Shown here piece after piece: positions 1 to 7,294 of a stretch of DNA of 16,340 nt. Position numbers and translations under genes: made by a program. The DNA is from CAYXBG01 sp964463145 (lineage in GTDB: Bacteria > Acidobacteriota > UBA6911 > RPQK01 > CBDAPI01): contig CAYXBG010000035.1 in assembly GCA_964463145.1 (NCBI GenBank), forward strand, positions 1-16,340. The letters run 5' to 3'. The notes beneath the pieces are model-generated. The model had not been told where the DNA came from. It saw only the letters and a program-made list of their open reading frames with translations, and searched no databases. Every line of letters begins with the position of its first letter. Within the stretch, counting starts at the first letter, position 1.

Positions 1-85
1 ATTCATACTCGACCAATTTCGCTTCCGCCATCGCTGGCAAAACAGTCAAAAGGGCTAAAAGCATGACAAGTTTATATTGTTTCAT
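1..85 (-). CDS. secreted protein, N-terminal fragment (runs off left edge)
   Basis: Only the first 28 codons are in the window. They read as a classic signal peptide: a short basic start (MKQYK), a hydrophobic core (LVMLLALLTVLP) and an AMA cleavage motif before EAKLVEYE. The product is therefore probably periplasmic, outer-membrane or secreted. The ATG at 85 is the only sensible start; there is little Shine-Dalgarno signal before it, but a promoter-like pair lies upstream at 136-163. It follows the broken FG-GAP gene on the same strand with about 60 bases between them. The visible mature part is too short to assign a family. Confidence 0.6.
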   Translation of the reverse strand, partial: MKQYKLVMLLALLTVLPAMAEAKLVEYE

Positions 86-135
86 GTTCAATACTCAGTT
101 AGTGATAGGACGCCGTATTTTTTTTTAACCTATAA

Positions 136-163
136 ATTATAAACTAGTTAGGAATTGCCACAA
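136..163 (-). promoter_or_regulatory. candidate sigma70-type promoter for the left-edge secreted gene
   Basis: Read on the minus strand, TTGTGG (163-158) is followed after 16 bases by a perfect TATAAT (141-136). Transcription would begin near 129, giving a leader of about 45 bases before the ATG at 85. The -35 box matches the consensus at three of six positions only. The site overlaps the 3' end of the FG-GAP gene. This is a consensus match by eye in AT-rich DNA, so chance occurrence is possible. Confidence 0.35.
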
Positions 164-1187
164 GCTTGATTGGCAGGCACTGCAATATCCATTAGCTTTG
201 GGTTGGGCAGTTGCAGATTCATCATAAAGTCTGCGTAGGATTTTTTATTCGCGAATTGAAGTCGGGGGTTGTGTTGTTTTTCTTCTTTTAAGGTGCTGCT
301 CGTCCAGCCTTTGTAGTCATGACCTGGGTACAGAGTCGTGTCTTCTTCAAGGAAATTTCCGTTTCCATCGCCAGGAATTACAGTGATTGAATTGCCATAG
401 GATGCAACGATTAAATCTATTTTGTCATCGCCATTCATCTCAGTCAGTTCGACAGCAAATGGAGACTCATATGGTGTAAGCGTTTTCAAAGTAAACGACA
501 GAATATTTGAGCTAGTGTTAATAGCTACTCCAATACCATCTTGATTAGGTGTAACTATGTCCAATAGCTCGTCAGCGTTTACATGGCCAATGGCAAATCC
601 TCTGTATGGATCTCCACCTGTGTCAATAAGTATACTTGATGATTCGAACCGACCATTAGACTGCCCTTTATAAAAAAGTAAGCCATTGTAAGTGCGGCTA
701 TCTACAATAAGGTCAACTTTTTATCACCATTAAGATCTTCTAATCGAACCAGATGTGGATGGGGTGATGAATCAGTTTTAAATATTGAATGAGGCTTTGT
801 TTTAAAACCACCATTTCCATCACCGAAAAGCAAGGTAATATATGATGTTTCGTGATTAGCTATGGCGATATCGATGTTTCCGTCCTCATCAATGTCAGAT
901 GCAGTAATACCTGTAGGGTTTTCACCAGCAGGGAAACGGCCCAACTCTGATAAATCACCGTTGCCGTTGCCTTTAAAAGTAATAATATTATTATCAGAGT
1001 AATTTGCGATGATCACATCTAAATTACCGTCTGAATTAAAATCACACACTGATATAGAAGATTGGCCTGCTCCAACATTTAGTATTGAGTGTGAATAATC
1101 GTTAATGTCTATTTCGTTCCCAATTGCTTGGTAAGAAAGACTCAATGAATTAATAAGGAGCAGTATTCTAACCTTAGATTTATTCAT
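148..1187 (-). pseudogene. FG-GAP/VCBS repeat secreted protein, split by a one-base frameshift
   Basis: Start ATG at 1187; signal peptide MNKSKVRILLLINSLSLSYQAIG. The product then shows repeats of the form D-x-N/D-x-D-G-x-x-D-hydrophobic that mark FG-GAP/VCBS beta-propeller blades with calcium-binding loops: DFNSDGNLDVIIAN, DIDEDGNIDIAIAN, DLNGDKK followed after the break by VDLIVDS, HVNADELLDIVTPN, and EMNGDDKIDLIVAS. The first frame stops soon after DLNGDKK at a five-A run (complement of 718-722). Adding one A restores an uninterrupted reading to the TAA at 148, about 346 residues in total, with the interrupted repeat becoming DLNGDKKVDLIVDS. This could be a sequencing error, a recent mutation or, less likely, frameshift expression. 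FG-GAP proteins are usually extracellular or surface-bound, but the ligand cannot be told. The gene begins directly behind guaA on the same strand and is visibly more AT- and Asn-rich than guaA. Confidence 0.8.
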
Positions 1188-1188
1188 A

Positions 1189-2730
1189 TCATTCCCACTC
1201 AATAGTGCTTGGGGGTTTAGAACTTATATCGTAAACAACACGGTTGATACCCTTGACCTCATTAACAATCCGACTGGATATTTTACCGAGGATTTCAGGT
1301 GGTATGGGGAACCAGTCAGCTGTCATCCCGTCAATGCTGTGGACAGCCCTGACGGCGACGACATTTTCATATGTTCTTTCGTCGCCCATTACACCAACAC
1401 TTTGAACTGGCAGAAGCACCGCGAACGCTTGCCAGATGCTATTGTAGAGGTCAGCTTCCCGCAGTTCTGCTATGACAATTGCATCCGCTTGACGCAACAT
1501 GGCAAGACGACCTTCTGTTACTTCTCCGATGATCCTAACGGCGAGTCCTGGGCCAGGGAAGGGGTGTCTCTCGATAATTCTTTTGGGGATCCCAAGTTCA
1601 AGTCCAACTTGACGCACTTCATCTTTGAATAGTTCCTTGAGAGGTTCTACGAGTTTAAGATCCATTCGTTCTGGTAATCCACCGACATTGTGGTGGCTTT
1701 TGATGACCACGGAAGGACCTTTAACTGAAACCGATTCGATGATGTCAGGATAGAGGGTTCCCTGGACAAGGTGCTCATAATTAATTTCTCCCTTGGCCTG
1801 TTCTTCGAAGACTCGAATGAATTCACTACCGATGATTTTACGTTTTTCTTCTGGGTCGAGGATGTTCTCAAGAGCAGAAATAAATCTTTCCCGTGCATCG
1901 ACCCCGGATAAATTTAATCCTAGATGTTCCTTGAAAGTTTCCATGACTCTCTGAAATTCGGATTTACGAAGGAGTCCATTATCTACAAATACACACAGTA
2001 ACCGGTCCCCAATAGCTCGTTGCACGAGCACCGCAGCTACTGTGGAATCGACTCCACCAGACAAACCACAAATAGCAGATCTATCGCCTATCTGTTCTTT
2101 GATTTCCCTGACAGAATCCTCAATAAATGAGCTAACAGTCCAATCTCCTTTGCACTTGCATATCTTGAAAAGAAAGTTTTCAATTATGGATTGCCCTGCG
2201 CTGGTGTGGACTACCTCAGGGTGAAACTGTACTCCATATCGATGGCTCTGGTTGTCCTCCATAGCAGCGATGATTTCGCCACTGGTAGCAGAGACTTGGA
2301 ATCCCTCAGGAATTTCCTTTATGTCATCGCCGTGACTCATCCAAGCTGTGGTTGGACTCTCGACCCCCTTCAGGAGCAATGAGGAAGGATCAATTACAAG
2401 ATTAGCCCGGCCATACTCACGGGCTTCGGCAGAGCGGACACAGCCCCCGAGTTTGTGGGCCAGGAGTTGCATCCCGTAGCAAATCCCTAAGACAGGTACC
2501 TGCGCATTGAAAATTGAAGTATGAGGCCTAGGGGAATCAGAGGCCAAGACTGAGTCAGGTCCACCAGAAAGAATAACTCCCGCGAGATTCTTGCGATAGA
2601 TGCTTTCGGGGCTGTGGTCGAAAGGTAGTATTTCGCAGTAAACACCAGCTTCGCGGATCCTACGGGCTATCAACTGAGTATACTGGGACCCGAAGTCGAG
2701 AATGATTATGGACTGACGTACTTCACCCAT
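1189..2730 (-). CDS. guaA: GMP synthase (glutamine-hydrolysing)
   Basis: Converts XMP to GMP with ATP and glutamine, the last step of guanine nucleotide synthesis, in the cytosol. At 513 residues it has the usual length. The class I glutamine amidotransferase domain (about 1-190) shows GGPDSV, the nucleophile Cys84 in GICYGMQLL, and the His170/Glu172 pair in HPEVVHT. The ATP-pyrophosphatase domain follows with the P-loop SGGVDST (about 224-230). The C-terminal dimerisation domain contains PFPGPGLAVRIIGEV and ends with the family signature DISSKPPSTIEWE, so the gene is complete. Start ATG at 2730; Shine-Dalgarno weak. A loose promoter match on the minus strand, TTGAAA (2800-2795), 18 bases, CATATT (2776-2771), lies upstream. 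It is divergent from uppP and ends two bases before the FG-GAP gene. Confidence 0.97.
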   Translation of the reverse strand: MGEVRQSIIILDFGSQYTQLIARRIREAGVYCEILPFDHSPESIYRKNLAGVILSGGPDSVLASDSPRPHTSIFNAQVPVLGICYGMQLLAHKLGGCVRSAEAREYGRANLVIDPSSLLLKGVESPTTAWMSHGDDIKEIPEGFQVSATSGEIIAAMEDNQSHRYGVQFHPEVVHTSAGQSIIENFLFKICKCKGDWTVSSFIEDSVREIKEQIGDRSAICGLSGGVDSTVAAVLVQRAIGDRLLCVFVDNGLLRKSEFQRVMETFKEHLGLNLSGVDARERFISALENILDPEEKRKIIGSEFIRVFEEQAKGEINYEHLVQGTLYPDIIESVSVKGPSVVIKSHHNVGGLPERMDLKLVEPLKELFKDEVRQVGLELGIPKRIIERHPFPGPGLAVRIIGEVTEGRLAMLRQADAIVIAELREADLYNSIWQAFAVLLPVQSVGVMGDERTYENVVAVRAVHSIDGMTADWFPIPPEILGKISSRIVNEVKGINRVVYDISSKPPSTIEWE

Positions 2731-2948
2731 CTCGATATTGTAATGGAAGCTGTCTATTCTGAAAGCATAGAATATGCATGAATTTGTAAAAGAGTTTCAA
2801 AAGAGGATTAGATTGGGCTCGCTTGTAAAGAGAATTTCATAAGGTGCGGTCTGTGTGCTCTAAGGTTCACTCTCAATCCTTAACTGTGAAAGTATGGACA
2901 AAACAATTTCACCAATCTAGAGAATAGAAGTTAGAAAGTTTATCTATT

Positions 2949-3770
2949 ATGTTTGGATTCGAATGGGTGCAAGCTCTTGTTTTGGGGGTAATCCAGGGAT
3001 TAACGGAGTTTTTGCCAATAAGTAGCTCCGCACATTTAATCATTTTGCCATGGTTCCTGCAGTGGGAGCCATTTGGATTGACATTTGATCTTGCCTTGCA
3101 TCTGGGGACTCTTCTCTCTCTATTGGTTTATTTCCGTCGAGATATCCAGGAACTGTCCAGTGAAATTAGAGTTGGGAGGGAAGGGGATTTTCTCAATTCG
3201 AACACGATACGTTTAGCGATAGGATCGATGCCAATTGCGATCTTTGGCTTTATAGCCTTTCAGTTGGGAGTGGAAGGATTACGATCTCCAATGGTTACGG
3301 CAGGGAATCTCTTTCTTTTTGGATTTTTTCTGTGGATTGCTGATCACTTCGGGAATAAAAAGAAAAGCCTGGGTAGTCTAGGGCGATGGGATGCTCTTTT
3401 GATTGGATTGGGACAGGCGCTTGCCATCATGCCTGGTGTCAGTCGATCGGGTGTCACGATAACAATCGCCTTACTGCTTGGCTTTCGTCGTCCAGATTCA
3501 GCTCGATTTGCTTTCCTCTTAGGAATTCCTGCTATTTCGATGGCTGTTATGGCAAAGATTCCAGAATTCCTCGCAGGCGATGCTAGTTCTTCTATCGGAA
3601 TCTCAATCTTGTTGTTGGGTATTTTGACCTCGTTTATAACAGGCTTGATTTGCATCCGGTCGTTATTGCGTTTTCTCCAGAATAAGTCGATGACAGTCTT
3701 CTTTCTTTATAGGTCTCTCGTAGCCATGGCTATTTTCTTCTCTATTTTTGGTGGAGGTGGGGATAGCTAG
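2949..3770 (+). CDS. uppP: undecaprenyl-diphosphatase (BacA/UppP family)
   Basis: Integral membrane phosphatase that turns undecaprenyl pyrophosphate into undecaprenyl phosphate, recycling the lipid carrier used for peptidoglycan and other envelope polymers; its overexpression gives bacitracin resistance in other bacteria. The 273-residue length and strongly hydrophobic profile with multiple membrane segments fit the family. The first signature, QGLTEFLPISSSAHL, lies at residues 16-30 with the catalytic-region Glu20. The second, PGVSRSG, lies at 162-168 with the conserved Arg166. The ATG at 2949 places the first motif at the normal distance from the N-terminus. It is divergent from guaA. The next gene begins 19 bases after its stop on the same strand, so the two are probably cotranscribed. 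Confidence 0.95.
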   Translation: MFGFEWVQALVLGVIQGLTEFLPISSSAHLIILPWFLQWEPFGLTFDLALHLGTLLSLLVYFRRDIQELSSEIRVGREGDFLNSNTIRLAIGSMPIAIFGFIAFQLGVEGLRSPMVTAGNLFLFGFFLWIADHFGNKKKSLGSLGRWDALLIGLGQALAIMPGVSRSGVTITIALLLGFRRPDSARFAFLLGIPAISMAVMAKIPEFLAGDASSSIGISILLLGILTSFITGLICIRSLLRFLQNKSMTVFFLYRSLVAMAIFFSIFGGGGDS

Positions 3771-3789
3771 GGAGTGAGGGTGAGAGATC

Positions 3790-4470
3790 ATGTTGAAGTA
3801 CTTAGTGAATATTGGGGTCTTCTCGATGGTCCTGATATCAGTTGTGGCGGATGGAAGACAAGACTCCTCAGAAGAGGAAGCAACCCCAAAGTATTTGAAT
3901 GCACTCCAAAACCCATTATTGAGATCGTATTTCCGTAAGCTGTACATATCGGCCCGAATGACCAGCGAGCCTCGTCTCAGATCGAGTCCATTTGCTGAAA
4001 CGGTTATTGATTATCAGATTTCTCACTTTATAGCCGGCGTTGAATTGGATCTCAAGGTACTTTCAGAATCGGTAGGTCAACTTGTCCAGACCAGAAAAAA
4101 AGTGTCGAAGTCAGGAAGCGAGGAATCTCAATTCACCGCACGTGCCAATATCCGTAAATTGGCTTCAGTTATATCCAGGCGCAGTAATAAATTACAGCGC
4201 AGCCTCCGAAGGATCCTCATCCATCTGAGGTCTAAAGCCAAGATTTCCCCTACGGTGACTCCAAATTCGAGGGCAAATTTCTACGCTGCGGAGACTTTTT
4301 ATATTGAGCGTCAGGCATCCAATGCCGAACGTCTTATCCGTAATTACTTTTTTTCATCGAAGCCTACCGTCGATGTACGCGACCTCAAGCAGTACAACAT
4401 GTTGATGCTGCTTCACCTTGTTCAACAGATGGCGAAGTCCTTAGAGCGTGACATCTCTTTAAATCCTTGA
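3790..4470 (+). CDS. secreted protein of unknown function, downstream of uppP
   Basis: A 226-residue protein that I do not recognise. It starts with a signal-peptide-like segment (MLKYLVNIGVFSMVLISVVADG), followed by an acidic patch (QDSSEEEATP) and then a mostly helical-looking body rich in Arg, Lys, Ser and Leu. A very basic stretch around residues 105-150 contains RKLASVISRRSNKLQRSLRR. No cysteines or catalytic motif stand out. The purine-rich GAGGGTGAGAG just before the ATG at 3790 is a plausible ribosome site. The close spacing to uppP suggests an operon and perhaps an envelope role, but that is inference only. It converges on glnA. Confidence 0.7.
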   Translation: MLKYLVNIGVFSMVLISVVADGRQDSSEEEATPKYLNALQNPLLRSYFRKLYISARMTSEPRLRSSPFAETVIDYQISHFIAGVELDLKVLSESVGQLVQTRKKVSKSGSEESQFTARANIRKLASVISRRSNKLQRSLRRILIHLRSKAKISPTVTPNSRANFYAAETFYIERQASNAERLIRNYFFSSKPTVDVRDLKQYNMLMLLHLVQQMAKSLERDISLNP

Positions 4471-4497
4471 ACGCCATTTTAGACTTCCCGGGGAGTA

Positions 4498-4523
4498 GAG
4501 GTCTTGGCGCAGCCCAACGCCTC
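4498..4523. terminator. hairpin between convergent genes (possible terminator)
   Basis: GAGG, TC, TTGG, a six-base loop CGCAGC, CCAA, CG, CCTC form a symmetrical hairpin with one C-C mismatch and one T-G wobble. It lies between the 3' ends of the unknown secreted gene and glnA, where a terminator is expected in both directions. No T-run follows on either strand, so it is not a textbook intrinsic terminator. The rest of the 108-base gap shows only small G/C-rich patches. Confidence 0.35.
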
Positions 4524-4578
4524 CCACCTGGATAGGGGGCAGCAGCGATGTTACTTCAAGGGAAAACCCTCTCTAGGA

Positions 4579-5997
4579 TTAGATATCGTAGTAGAGGGCA
4601 AATTCATAGGGGTGAGGTCGGAGGCGGATGGCGTCGACTTCTGCCTCGCGCTTGTATGCTAACCACTTGTCAATTAGATCCTGGGTGAAAACACCGCCCT
4701 TGAGCAGGAATTCATGATCATTTTCCAGGTGGTTTAAAACGTCCTCCAAGCTACCTGGAAGAAGAGCTACATTTGCCGCTTCTTCTGGTTTCAGATCATA
4801 AAGATCTTTGTCGATAGGATCAGGTGGGACAATTTTATTTTGGACCCCATCAAGGCCTGCCATCAGCATAGCTGCGAATGCCAAGTAGCCGTTAGCCGTA
4901 GGATCCGGAGAGCGGAATTCTATTCGTTTTGCTTTTTCGCTTTTGGAATAAGCTGGGATTCTAACGCAAGCACTTCGGTTGCGTTGTGAGTAGATCAGAT
5001 TTATAGGGGCCTCATAACCTGGCACTAGCCTCCGGAAAGAGTTCGTGGAGCAAGCACAGAATGCTAGAAGCGCAGGGGCATGTTTGAGTATTCCTCCTAT
5101 GTAATGAATAGCGGTCTCACTCAAATCGGCGTATGTCCCATCTTTTTCATAGAAAGTGTTGACACCTTTACTCCAGAGGCTTTGATGGCAGTGCATGCCA
5201 GACCCGTTGTCCATAAATATAGGCTTAGGCATAAAGGTAACGCTTTTGCCGTACTGCCATGCGACATTCTTCACAATATACTTGAACTTGAGGAACTTAT
5301 CTGCCATTGAAAGAAGGGAATCGAAGCGTAAGTCAATCTCGCATTGACCTCCGCTGGCTACCTCGTGATGGTGTATCTCTACATCAACCCCGGCTTCTTT
5401 CAGAGTTAGCATTATATCGGTTCGAAGGTCTTGCAGTGAGTCCATTGGAGGAACGGGGAAGTAACCCTCTTTATGCCGTGGTTTGTAGCCAAGGTTCGGG
5501 TTCTCGTCACGCCCTGTATTCCACTGGCCTTCGCTTGAGTCGACGGAATAAAAGGCGCTATTCTGGTTTTGGTTGAATCGAACATCGTCAAAGACAAAGA
5601 ATTCAGGTTCTGGTCCAAAATATGCAGTATCGGCTATTCCGGTCGAGATGAGATAATTTTCTGCTTTTTTGGCTACGTAACGAGGGTCTCGAGAGTAGGG
5701 CTTCCCAGTAATAGGATCGCTAATATCGCAAAGAATCACGAGGGTCGGGACTTTCATGAAGGGGTCTTCGAAAGCAGTAGAGGCGTCGGGGAAGAGCAGC
5801 ATATCGCTCTCTTGGATTTGTTGGAATCCCCGGATACTCGACCCATCGAATCCAAATCCTTCGGCAAAGCTATCCGCCGTCACATCTTCAGCGGCGACAG
5901 TGAAATGCTGCCAAAGACCTGGCAGATCACAGAATCGTAAATCTACGGCTTGAATACCCTTTTCTTTTATTGTGGCAACGATACCCTTGGCGTCCAT
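4579..5997 (-). CDS. glnA: glutamine synthetase, type I
   Basis: Makes glutamine from glutamate, ammonia and ATP; the dodecameric cytosolic entry point for ammonium assimilation. At 472 residues it matches GSI-beta enzymes. Visible signatures are FDGSSIRGF near residue 50, the metal/ATP block GPEPEFFVFDDV (about 128-139), HHHEVASGGQCEID (about 209-222), MHCHQSLW (about 268-275), and the glutamate-flap region PGYEAPINLIYSQRNRSA. The DKDLYDLKPEE segment places Tyr400 where E. coli has the adenylylated Tyr397, so control by a GlnE-type adenylyltransferase is possible; none is in the window. GAGG lies five bases before the ATG at 5997. The upstream region shared with the divergent ferredoxin holds a perfect palindrome (6079-6100). 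I saw no convincing sigma54 promoter. Confidence 0.97.
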   Translation of the reverse strand: MDAKGIVATIKEKGIQAVDLRFCDLPGLWQHFTVAAEDVTADSFAEGFGFDGSSIRGFQQIQESDMLLFPDASTAFEDPFMKVPTLVILCDISDPITGKPYSRDPRYVAKKAENYLISTGIADTAYFGPEPEFFVFDDVRFNQNQNSAFYSVDSSEGQWNTGRDENPNLGYKPRHKEGYFPVPPMDSLQDLRTDIMLTLKEAGVDVEIHHHEVASGGQCEIDLRFDSLLSMADKFLKFKYIVKNVAWQYGKSVTFMPKPIFMDNGSGMHCHQSLWSKGVNTFYEKDGTYADLSETAIHYIGGILKHAPALLAFCACSTNSFRRLVPGYEAPINLIYSQRNRSACVRIPAYSKSEKAKRIEFRSPDPTANGYLAFAAMLMAGLDGVQNKIVPPDPIDKDLYDLKPEEAANVALLPGSLEDVLNHLENDHEFLLKGGVFTQDLIDKWLAYKREAEVDAIRLRPHPYEFALYYDI

Positions 5998-6078
5998 TCT
6001 GACCTCATTTACAAAGAAACAGTGCTTGTTTAAATCCTAGGCAAAAATCTTAGAGACGTCCGAGGTGAACAAAACAGC

Positions 6079-6100
6079 TTCGCCAGTCCGGACTGGCGAA
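6079..6100. promoter_or_regulatory. perfect 22-bp palindrome in the glnA/ferredoxin control region
   Basis: The half TTCGCCAGTCC is followed at once by its exact reverse complement GGACTGGCGAA. It sits 82 bases upstream of the glnA start and about 197 upstream of the ferredoxin start. No gene ends here from either side, so a terminator role is unlikely. Known alternatives are a dimer-binding operator or an RNA hairpin (9-bp stem, CCGG loop) in a glnA leader. The other parts of 5998-6296 show a leader hairpin at 6254-6276 and no convincing ORF. Confidence 0.5.
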
Positions 6101-6253
6101 AATTAACATGCCTGGAACTAAAATGATAGATGCAGGATCGAGGTTTTGGGGCATTTTCGGTTCTTTTCGATAGGCGTCCCCTCATCAAGTGCTTCAGGGT
6201 AATTTTGAAAAGTAATTGGACGTAGGGGTTACAGGCAAACGTCGTTGGCCTTC

Positions 6254-6276
6254 AGTTAGGGGGGGAGGCCCTAACT
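6254..6276 (+). promoter_or_regulatory. leader hairpin upstream of the ferredoxin start
   Basis: AGTTAGGG and CCCTAACT form a perfect 8-bp stem around the purine loop GGGGAGG, ending 20 bases before the ATG at 6297. The loop resembles an anti-Shine-Dalgarno-binding sequence. An alternative pairing GGCCT/AGGCC (around 6248 and 6266) overlaps it. It could modulate ribosome access, but this is inference from base pairing only. Confidence 0.3.
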
Positions 6277-6296
6277 CTGCTAGGCTAAGCGACAAG

Positions 6297-6653
6297 ATGC
6301 CTAATTTCGAACACCATATTTTTGTATGCGGTAACCAGCGATCCTCTGGTCACCCTAGAGGGTGCTGTGATCCGGAAGGTGGTGAGGCTCTGCGAGGTGC
6401 CTTTAAGTCGGCTTTGAAGGTAAAGGGGCTCAGGGCGACAGCTCGAGCTAACCGTAGTGGATGCCTTGATCAATGCGAGCATGGCCCATGTGTAGTCGTT
6501 TACCCAGAAGGAATCTGGTATGGGGCTGTTGGGTTGGAAGATGTTGAAGAGATAATCCAGAGCCACATAACCGAAGGCGTTCCCGTAAAAAGACTGCTTT
6601 TGTCGGAAGACTGCATCAATAATCGAGATTGTCCGCACAGAAGGAAAGGCTAG
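6297..6653 (+). CDS. thioredoxin-like [2Fe-2S] ferredoxin
   Basis: A 118-residue small electron carrier of the Shethna/thioredoxin-fold type. The cluster ligands expected for this family are visible: Cys11 in HHIFVCGNQR, Cys23 or Cys24 in PRGCC, and Cys56 and Cys60 in SGCLDQC; the CEHGPCVVVYPEGIWYG block after them is also characteristic. Extra cysteines near the C-terminus (EDCINNRDCPH) are not part of the usual set. The reading frame is open upstream to 6216, but the added residues look unlike any family N-terminus, so I chose the ATG at 6297, where the protein begins MPNFEHHIFVC as usual. The electron partner cannot be told. It is divergent from glnA and convergent with the nuclease gene. 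Confidence 0.88.
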   Translation: MPNFEHHIFVCGNQRSSGHPRGCCDPEGGEALRGAFKSALKVKGLRATARANRSGCLDQCEHGPCVVVYPEGIWYGAVGLEDVEEIIQSHITEGVPVKRLLLSEDCINNRDCPHRRKG

Positions 6654-6678
6654 AGGGCAGGACCACTCTCTTAGGAAC

Positions 6679-6727
6679 CCCCAACTCCCCGACAACATAA
6701 TCAAGGTCGCATAATATATATTATGTT
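6679..6727. repeat. AT-rich nested palindromes between convergent genes
   Basis: AACATAAT (6694-6701) pairs with ATTATGTT (6720-6727), and the 16-base stretch 6710-6725 (CATAATAT plus its reverse complement) is a perfect palindrome on its own, so two folds compete. CCCCAAC (6679-6685) could also pair with GTTGGGG (6750-6756), closing a large outer stem. It lies between the ends of the ferredoxin and nuclease genes and may serve as part of a bidirectional terminator. Confidence 0.45.
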
Positions 6728-6740
6728 AAGTAATGGGGCG

Positions 6741-6776
6741 TTGACTGAGGTTGGGGATTCATTTGATCCCCGTCAA
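6741..6776. terminator. compound hairpin before the nuclease stop (possible bidirectional terminator)
   Basis: GGGGAT (6753-6758) pairs with ATCCCC (6766-6771) around a seven-base loop. TTGAC (6741-6745) pairs with GTCAA (6772-6776) outside it, leaving a seven-base bulge on one side. It ends 13 bases past the nuclease stop as read leftward. No long T-run follows. The convergent position supports a terminator role. Confidence 0.45.
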
Positions 6777-6789
6777 GGTGGTGATTTTC

Positions 6790-7275
6790 TCACATTTTGT
6801 ATTCGCCCAAGTCCTCTGGGTTGAGGTTCTCTAGCCAGTCCCTGACATTTTCCGGGTCGAGCTTTCCTTGGTCCAAGGTTAAGCTTCTACTGCCGGCAAT
6901 AACTTCTTCGGTCACAAAGATTGGAGCGTCTGTTCGGAGGGCTAGCGCAATAGCGTCACTGGGGCGACTGTCAAGCAGAGTGGGATTACCATCCACATGG
7001 AGATGAATGACAGCAAAAAAGGTACTCTTTCTTAGCTCAGTGAGAACAATTTTTTCAATTTGCCCCCCAAGATGAAAGATTGCGTTTTTCAGGAGATCAT
7101 GAGTCATGGGTCTAGGAGGGTCTATTCTTTCGATTTGAAGAGCGATGGCATTAGCTTGAAAAATGTCAACCCAGATAGGCAGTAGCGTCGTTTCCTCCAT
7201 ATCCTGGAGGATAACAATGGGAGAGTTTGTGACAGGATCCATCATGAGTCCCTTGATCTTAAATTCTCGGAGCAC
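6790..7275 (-). CDS. bifunctional nuclease family protein (DUF151)
   Basis: A 161-residue member of the family first described from plants as bifunctional (DNase/RNase) nucleases and widespread in bacteria, where the role is poorly known. Core signatures are GLMMDPVTNSPIVIL near the N-terminus, LPIWVDIFQANAIALQIE, PRPMTHDLL and DSRPSDAIALALRTDAPIFV. I chose the GTG at 7275 because GGAGG (7288-7284) stands eight bases before it and the protein then opens MLREFKIKGLMMDP, as relatives do. A second GTG in frame at 7290 would add five residues and has a poorer ribosome site. It lies directly behind miaB on the same strand (stop of miaB at 7295), so the two are surely cotranscribed. Confidence 0.9.
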   Translation of the reverse strand: MLREFKIKGLMMDPVTNSPIVILQDMEETTLLPIWVDIFQANAIALQIERIDPPRPMTHDLLKNAIFHLGGQIEKIVLTELRKSTFFAVIHLHVDGNPTLLDSRPSDAIALALRTDAPIFVTEEVIAGSRSLTLDQGKLDPENVRDWLENLNPEDLGEYKM

Positions 7276-7294
7276 GTTTTTATCCTCCACGTTT

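Noticed and set aside
711..730. Programmed -1 frameshift in the FG-GAP gene
   Set aside because: The site is T-AAA-AAG, not the A-AAA-AAG heptamer that allows both tRNAs to re-pair, and I saw no clear stimulating structure; an indel is simpler.
1339..1632. 97-codon open frame on the plus strand inside guaA
   Set aside because: It is antisense to a clearly real, fully conserved GMP synthase, has no family signature and no ribosome site.
2731..2948. RNA gene between guaA and uppP
   Set aside because: No tRNA-like cloverleaf or conserved riboswitch element was recognised; it looks like an ordinary divergent promoter region.
5307..5940. Overlapping open frames on the plus strand inside glnA
   Set aside because: Antisense shadows of glutamine synthetase; compositions are implausible for proteins and nothing supports expression.
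5998..6215. Sigma54 promoter for glnA
   Set aside because: I searched the minus strand for GG and GC elements at the right spacing; TGGCG next to the palindrome has no matching TTGC partner.
6285..6704. 139-codon open frame on the minus strand over the ferredoxin gene
   Set aside because: The plus-strand ferredoxin has matching cysteine motifs, whereas this frame shows no recognisable domain.
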